Assembly (NCBI GenBank): GCA_002366675.1
Contig: DFBO01000121.1
Span: 1-10,925, forward strand
DNA length: 10,925 nucleotides
Reading direction: 5' to 3'
Origin: Flavobacteriaceae bacterium UBA3078
GTDB taxonomy: Bacteria > Bacteroidota > Bacteroidia > Flavobacteriales > Flavobacteriaceae
Shown: positions 7,248 to 10,925 of the stretch, piece by piece
Position numbering within the stretch: position 1 is the first letter of the stretch
Layout: the number at the start of each line of letters is the position of its first letter
The notes under the pieces: generated by a model
Seen by the model: only the letters and a program-made list of their open reading frames with translations
What the model was told of the DNA's origin: nothing
Database searches by the model: none
Made by a program: the position numbers and the translations under genes

Positions 7248-7285
7248 TGTTTTTATTTTATGTAAAAATACAATAAGAAAAGGTA

Positions 7286-8071
7286 CTAATCAATTTTTTG
7301 CTTCTTTTCAGAGAGCTTTAAAATGGCATTTACTAATGGAGTCATTTCTTTGTTAGGATCTCCATGGTCAAATTCTGGAGTTTGGTATGTTTTTCCTTGA
7401 TGAGTAATCTTTAATGTGGCTATAGCTGCACCATCATAGAGTCTTTTCTCGGTTGGGGCTTCATAAGTTTTAAGCTCTTCTAAATTTAAAGACTTTAATA
7501 TTTCTATAATCGCATCAGATTCTTCTTGAGTACAATCAATACTTGTTGGACTTGATGTTCTATCTTTTTGAACAGTTATTTTGTTATTTTCAAAAATATA
7601 TTGATTAAACAAGCCTCTTGAAAGAGCAGTGTATTCTATGATAAAGCTATTATCTTGTTTGGCATCTAGCAATACATCGTCACCATTAAGTAGTATTAAA
7701 TTTTGGTTTTCTATAGTAAACGAATTAGCCTTAGAGAGTGCCTCAAGCATATTCATTTCAATTTTATTTATTTTATCCATACATGCCATTCTTGTTGAAG
7801 CCAGTGGGCCAAATGAAATGCTATTTCCAGTTATTTTATAACTACCAGAAAAACGATTACAACCAGAGAATCCAGAAACAGTATTTGTGCTATCATTAAA
7901 TTGTAGCGTTAGGTGATGCTCTGAAACGTTTTCGTTTCCAATATTAGAAACTACGTACTTTTCTGTAATGGTATTGATAGATTTCTTATTGTCTTGCATA
8001 GCATGTACGCCTTTGGTGTTGCAACAAGATGTAAAAGTAGAAATGGTAAGTATTAGAGTAAGAATTTTCAT
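7286..8071 (-). CDS. META-domain lipoprotein with an unnamed C-terminal domain
   Basis: A 261-residue predicted lipoprotein. The signal peptide ends in TFTSC, with Cys16 as the lipidated residue (Cys17 follows). Residues ~37-138 form a META (HslJ-like) domain: LTLQFND, GFSGCNRFSGSY (67-78) and GPLASTRMACMD (88-99), with Cys71 and Cys97 at the positions of the usual META cysteine pair. HslJ-type proteins are envelope proteins linked in E. coli to heat induction and novobiocin resistance; the molecular role is unclear. Residues ~142-257 form a second domain that I cannot name, with SRGLFNQY, an EESDAIIEILKSLNLEEL helix (183-200) and KTYQTPEFDHGDP (227-239). The gene sits between an M43 protease and sufE, on the same strand as both, and has its own promoter-like element. 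It probably faces the periplasm or the cell surface. Confidence 0.85.
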   Translation of the reverse strand: MKILTLILTISTFTSCCNTKGVHAMQDNKKSINTITEKYVVSNIGNENVSEHHLTLQFNDSTNTVSGFSGCNRFSGSYKITGNSISFGPLASTRMACMDKINKIEMNMLEALSKANSFTIENQNLILLNGDDVLLDAKQDNSFIIEYTALSRGLFNQYIFENNKITVQKDRTSSPTSIDCTQEESDAIIEILKSLNLEELKTYEAPTEKRLYDGAAIATLKITHQGKTYQTPEFDHGDPNKEMTPLVNAILKLSEKKQKID

Positions 8072-8096
8072 TTGATATCATATTTTTATTTAGATG

Positions 8097-8125
8097 TAAA
8101 TATAATATACAAAAAAGACGCCAAA
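8097..8125 (-). promoter_or_regulatory. Candidate promoter of the META lipoprotein gene
   Basis: On the minus strand, TTTG (8125-8122) is followed after 17 bases by TATATTTA (8104-8097), one base off the Bacteroidetes TAnnTTTG element. The upstream box lies in the loop region of the preceding terminator hairpin, so terminator and promoter would overlap. Predicted leader about 20 bases. AT-richness makes chance matches possible. Confidence 0.4.
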
Positions 8126-8138
8126 GTTGGCGTCTTTT
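8113..8138 (-). terminator. Terminator of the M43 metalloprotease gene
   Basis: A perfect 12-base stem (AAAAGACGCCAA at 8113-8124 against 8127-8138) with a 2-base centre (AG), followed on the minus strand by a run of six T (8116-8111). It lies 19 bases after the stop of the metalloprotease gene. Confidence 0.9.
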
Positions 8139-8157
8139 AAATTTATATATGATTTTT

Positions 8158-9222
8158 TTAGTTAGCCATTGCAGCTCTAGGTCCACCTGATGCAAATAAA
8201 GCACGCATTCTAGATTTTTGACCTTCTGAGAACATGTACATACAACCGTCTTCAACATAATCCATATAATTCATTGTCATATCGTTTGAACGACAATTAA
8301 CAGTTGGATAAGAAGGGCAACCATAGTTAGGAGCATCAGAAGTTGGTGTGTCAGCAACAAAATCATCTCTGTTACATCTACCATCTCCCCAAATATGACG
8401 TAGGTTTAAGTAATGTCCTACTTCATGAGTAGCAGTTCTACCTTCATCATAAGGAGCAGACACATAACCTGTATTTCCAAAATATTGTGGAGAAATTACA
8501 ACACCATCTGTTGAAGAACTTCCTCCAGGAAATTGTGCATATCCTAAAATACCACCTCCAATATTACATACCCAAATATTTAGGTGTGTACTTGGTGTAA
8601 CTGGAGGATAAGCTGATTTCATAGCATCATTAGTTCCCCAAGATGTTCTTGAATTTGAATGTCTAAAAGTACCAGCTAATGTAAAGTTAATTTCAGAGTC
8701 GGCTACAACACCAGCAAATTCTGAAGGAACTTGATTGACATCGTTATTTGAAGCTCTAAAATCATCATTTAATACATTAATTTGAGAGTTTATTTGTGTG
8801 CTACTTATGTTTTCAGTTGAGTTACTATATATTACATGAACATATACAGGAATGTTTATTACACCAGTAACTTCTCCACCTCCACCAGAGCCACCTCCAC
8901 CAGGTCCTCCACCATTTCCGTTTCCGTTTCCACTGGGTTTTTTACCAGTTATTAGTGATCGAGTATCATATTCAATGTCAAACATCCTTTGTTCTAAACT
9001 AGAATCTTCATTTAATTGTCTGTTTAGATTTACCATAGAGTAGCAAGATTTATTTTTGCCTTGTGCAAGTCTTGATGTTTCATCTACATCTGCATCAGTG
9101 TAAACATAAAAGTCACTCATATCAACTTTTGATTGATCTGTGTTTTCAATTGAATTTTGATCGTCATTACAAGATGTAAATAACATGGCTAAAGCAGCCA
9201 TTCCTAAAAATACTTTTTTCAT
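8158..9222 (-). CDS. M43-family zinc metalloprotease, predicted lipoprotein
   Basis: A 354-residue secreted zinc protease of the M43 (pappalysin/cytophagalysin) family. The signal peptide ends in LFTSC, so Cys18 should be lipidated. After a poorly conserved pro-like region (19-95) comes a glycine-rich linker (98-116), then the catalytic domain (~120-350). The zinc site is HEVGHYLNLRH (266-276), with zinc ligands His266, His270 and His276 and catalytic Glu267; the methionine turn is MNYMDY (317-322). Cys283, Cys302, Cys310 and Cys327 could form the structural disulfides known in this family. Unlike many flavobacterial M43 enzymes, it has no C-terminal type IX sorting domain: it ends MRALFASGGPRAAMAN, shortly after the catalytic domain. 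It is bounded by terminators on both sides, so it is probably a single-gene unit lying between sufS and the META lipoprotein gene. Confidence 0.93.
   Translation of the reverse strand: MKKVFLGMAALAMLFTSCNDDQNSIENTDQSKVDMSDFYVYTDADVDETSRLAQGKNKSCYSMVNLNRQLNEDSSLEQRMFDIEYDTRSLITGKKPSGNGNGNGGGPGGGGSGGGGEVTGVINIPVYVHVIYSNSTENISSTQINSQINVLNDDFRASNNDVNQVPSEFAGVVADSEINFTLAGTFRHSNSRTSWGTNDAMKSAYPPVTPSTHLNIWVCNIGGGILGYAQFPGGSSSTDGVVISPQYFGNTGYVSAPYDEGRTATHEVGHYLNLRHIWGDGRCNRDDFVADTPTSDAPNYGCPSYPTVNCRSNDMTMNYMDYVEDGCMYMFSEGQKSRMRALFASGGPRAAMAN
8875..8931 (-). repeat. Low-complexity repeat coding for a glycine linker
   Basis: Short imperfect repeats (units like CCACCTCCACCAGNG and TTTCCG on the plus strand) encode residues 98-116 of the metalloprotease, a Gly/Asn/Pro/Ser run beginning GNGNGNGGGPGGGG. 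It probably acts as a flexible spacer between the membrane anchor with pro-region and the catalytic domain. It is more GC-rich than its surroundings and of a kind that can change length by slippage. Confidence 0.75.
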
Positions 9223-9292
9223 ACTTGGGATTATTTGGTTAAAATTTTGATGAATATATATTTTTTCTGTAAAAATTTTCTGATATCCATAA

Positions 9293-9323
9293 AAAAATTA
9301 TCATTTTTTCGATGAAATGCAAA
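9293..9323 (-). promoter_or_regulatory. Candidate promoter of the M43 metalloprotease gene
   Basis: On the minus strand, TTTG (9323-9320) and TAATTTTT (9300-9293) are 19 bases apart, the same spacing as in the promoter at 5887-5917; the second box differs from TAnnTTTG at the last base. It lies directly after the sufS terminator and would give a leader of about 65 bases before the ATG at 9222. The AT-rich setting lowers certainty. Confidence 0.4.
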
Positions 9324-9345
9324 AAGCGTATTTTTCGTTTAAACC

Positions 9346-9368
9346 AAAAAAAACATCCACTGGATGTT
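9346..9368 (-). terminator. Terminator of the sufD-sufS transcript
   Basis: A perfect 7-base stem (AACATCC, plus-strand 9352-9358 against 9362-9368) with a 3-base loop; on the minus strand it is followed by a T run reaching 9346. It lies 27 bases past the sufS stop, so the sufD-sufS transcript probably ends here rather than running on to sufE. Confidence 0.85.
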
Positions 9369-9395
9369 AATAAAATGATTGCCAAAAAGTTAAGG

Positions 9396-10610
9396 TTATG
9401 AAAGCATCATTTTGGCTTTTTTTACTCCTTCAACCAAAATATCAATTTCTTCTTTTGTATTATAAAATGCAAAAGATGCTCGAACGGTTCCTGGAATTTT
9501 ATAGAAATTCATAATAGGTTGTGCACAATGATGACCAGTTCTAACAGCAATTCCCATTTTGTCTAAAATTGTTCCAACATCGTATGGATGAATGCCATCT
9601 AAATTAAATGAAATAACAGATGTTTTATTTTTAGAAGTTCCATAAATTTTTAAGCCTTCTATTTCTAAAAGTTTCTTAGTAGCGTAATCTAAAAGATCAT
9701 GCTCATAAGTTGAAATTTCATCGAAACCAATAGCATTTAAATAATCGATAGCTGCACCAAAAGCAATACCACCACATATATTAGGTGTTCCAGCTTCAAA
9801 TTTATGAGGCAAGTTGGCATAAGTTGTTTTTTCGAATGAAACTTCAGCAATCATTTCGCCACCACCTTGATAAGGAGGTAACTTGTTTAGCCATTCTTCT
9901 TTTCCGTAGAGCATGCCAACTCCTGTTGGTCCACACATTTTATGAGCTGAAGCTACGTAAAAATCGATATCAAGAGCTTGAACATCTGGTTTTAAATGAG
10001 GACAGGCTTGAGCACCATCAACCAAAACAGCAGCATTGACTTGGTGTGCTTTTTCAATAATGTCTTCAATTGGATTGATCGTTCCCAATGCGTTTGAAAT
10101 ATGATTTACAAATACCAGTTTCGTTTTATTAGAAACGAGTTTGTCGAATTCTTCCATGACTAATTCGCCTGTTTCATTCATAGGAATAACTCTTAGTTTA
10201 GCTCCAGTTTTTTCACATAACATTTGCCAAGGCACAATATTACTATGGTGTTCTAAAGCTGAAACAATAATCTCATCATCTTTTTTTAATAAGGATGCAA
10301 ATCCATGAGCTACTAAATTGATACTTTCTGTGGTGCCAGAAGTCATAATAATCTCATGCGCATGTTTGGCATTAAAATGAGCTTGAATTTTGTGCCTAGC
10401 TTCTTCGTATTTATCGGTAGCTTCTTGACTTAAAGTGTGAACACCTCTGTGAATATTTGCGTTGTAATTTGAATAATAATCTACAATAGCATCAATAACC
10501 TGAATAGGTGTTTGAGACGTTGCTCCATTGTCTAAATACACTAAAGGTTTACCATGTACTTTTCTTGAAAGTATGGAGAAGTCTTTTCTTATGGTTTCTA
10601 TGTTGAACAT
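9396..10610 (-). CDS. sufS: Cysteine desulfurase SufS
   Basis: A PLP-dependent class V aminotransferase-fold enzyme that releases sulfur from L-cysteine as an enzyme persulfide (leaving alanine) for iron-sulfur cluster assembly. At 404 residues it has the normal SufS length. Visible features are the N-terminal GKPLVYLDNGATSQTP (20-35), the EHHSN motif (120-124), VDGAQACPH (197-205, PLP-contacting Asp198), the PLP lysine Lys224 in SAHKMCGPTG, and the active-site cysteine Cys362 in RTGHHCAQP, within the short loop typical of the SufS group. I start at the ATG at 10610, which gives the family-like MFNIETIRKDFSILSR and lies 4 bases after the sufD stop. An in-frame TTG at 10625 would add five residues (MIYKA) and overlap sufD; I consider it less likely. 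A terminator follows. Confidence 0.97.
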   Translation of the reverse strand: MFNIETIRKDFSILSRKVHGKPLVYLDNGATSQTPIQVIDAIVDYYSNYNANIHRGVHTLSQEATDKYEEARHKIQAHFNAKHAHEIIMTSGTTESINLVAHGFASLLKKDDEIIVSALEHHSNIVPWQMLCEKTGAKLRVIPMNETGELVMEEFDKLVSNKTKLVFVNHISNALGTINPIEDIIEKAHQVNAAVLVDGAQACPHLKPDVQALDIDFYVASAHKMCGPTGVGMLYGKEEWLNKLPPYQGGGEMIAEVSFEKTTYANLPHKFEAGTPNICGGIAFGAAIDYLNAIGFDEISTYEHDLLDYATKKLLEIEGLKIYGTSKNKTSVISFNLDGIHPYDVGTILDKMGIAVRTGHHCAQPIMNFYKIPGTVRASFAFYNTKEEIDILVEGVKKAKMMLS

Positions 10611-10614
10611 AGCT

Positions 10615-10925
10615 TTATAAATCAAATCCTATATTAACACCTAGTTTAGTAGCAATTATTCTATTAATTCGTTGTTTTAATTCTGGTATTTTCACAGAAC
10701 TTAATACATTATTACTAAACGCATACATTAATAAGGCTTTGGCTTCTTTTTCAGGAATGCCACGAGAACGCAAGTAAAACATAGCGTTTTCGTCTAACTG
10801 TCCAATTGTACACCCATGAGAACATTTTACATCGTCTGCAAAAATTTCTAGTTGTGGTTTGGAATTAATTGTAGATTTATCGTGAATTAAAATATTATTA
10901 TTAGATTGAAAGGCATTTGTTTTTT
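10615..10925 (-). CDS. sufD: SufD, C-terminal part (5' end beyond window)
   Basis: The frame is open to the right edge and 103 codons are visible. The sequence QLEIFADDVKCSHGCTIGQ, followed by LDENAMFYLRSRGI, is the C-terminal signature shared by the SufB/SufD beta-helix scaffold proteins; the usual helical end follows (EKEAKALLMYAF to LGVNIGFDL). SufD pairs with SufB and the ATPase SufC to form the complex on which the cluster is built and for which it helps acquire iron. The position immediately before sufS (4-base gap) and the flavobacterial gene order sufB-sufC-sufD-sufS favour SufD over SufB. The gene is too short for an ORF list because its start lies outside the window. Confidence 0.93.
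   Translation of the reverse strand, partial: KTNAFQSNNNILIHDKSTINSKPQLEIFADDVKCSHGCTIGQLDENAMFYLRSRGIPEKEAKALLMYAFSNNVLSSVKIPELKQRINRIIATKLGVNIGFDL

Noticed and set aside
7986..8258. 90-residue minus-strand reading frame spanning the META gene start and the protease end
   Set aside because: It overlaps two well-supported genes in another frame, crosses a perfect terminator hairpin and has no protein-like pattern.
8871..8932. Possible CRISPR or other repeat array
   Set aside because: The repeats are contiguous, imperfect, without spacers, and lie in frame inside the protease gene.
8852..9043. Plus-strand proline-rich reading frame
   Set aside because: It is the antisense reading of the glycine linker of the metalloprotease; the proline run is a by-product of that repeat.
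9241..9345. A/T-rich inverted segments between sufS and the protease gene as a possible small RNA or riboswitch
   Set aside because: The repeats are short A/T runs expected by chance at this base composition; only the terminator and a promoter-like pair are supportable.
9785..10039. Plus-strand 84-residue frame opposite sufS
   Set aside because: Antisense shadow of a highly conserved enzyme; composition does not resemble a real protein.
10611..10625. TTG start for sufS giving five extra residues (MIYKA)
   Set aside because: It would overlap the sufD stop, whereas the ATG at 10610 gives the normal SufS N-terminus and a 4-base gap.

Overview
The window looks like a stretch of chromosome from a marine-type member of the Flavobacteriaceae (phylum Bacteroidota). 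The DNA is strongly AT-rich. It carries families largely confined to this group (DUF5689, two DUF3078 proteins, DUF2480), signal peptides ending in ...AQ or ...GQ, lipoprotein signals of the form TSC, and a promoter of the Bacteroidetes type (TTTG, 19 bases, TATATTTG). No RNA genes, CRISPR array, insertion sequence or phage gene is visible. The assignment to family level is an inference from gene content.

Layout, left to right. Positions 1-1176 (+): the C-terminal part of a secreted DUF5689 / choice-of-anchor J protein, closed by a clear terminator. 1252-1629 (+): a small three-helix membrane protein of unknown role. 1633-2577 (-): an endonuclease/exonuclease/phosphatase family enzyme whose stop lies 3 bases from the stop of the convergent membrane protein gene. 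2652-3866 (+): the ribosome-associated GTPase HflX. A 20-bp-arm hairpin that starts inside the last codons of hflX separates it from the convergent genes that follow. 3903-4832 and 4907-5845 (-): two tandem, diverged DUF3078 proteins, probably outer-membrane beta-barrels, each with its own control signals.

From 5962 to the right end everything is on the minus strand and forms a SUF iron-sulfur locus that has been split. Read in the direction of transcription it is sufD (C-terminal part), sufS, then a terminator, an M43-type zinc metalloprotease lipoprotein, a second terminator, a META-domain lipoprotein, then sufE, a DUF59 SUF-associated protein and a DUF2480 protein. SufS (cysteine desulfurase) and SufE (sulfur acceptor) work together: SufS takes sulfur from cysteine, SufE relays it, and SufB/C/D assemble the cluster. 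The DUF59 protein overlaps sufE by one base and the DUF2480 gene follows after 24 bases, so these three probably share a transcript. The two lipoprotein genes in the middle carry their own terminators or promoter-like elements and look like independent units set into the locus.

The region is mostly ordinary core genome. The points most worth following up are the three-cysteine DUF2480 protein as a candidate SUF accessory factor, the insertion of two envelope lipoproteins between sufS and sufE, the unnamed C-terminal domain of the META lipoprotein, and the terminator that doubles as hflX coding sequence.
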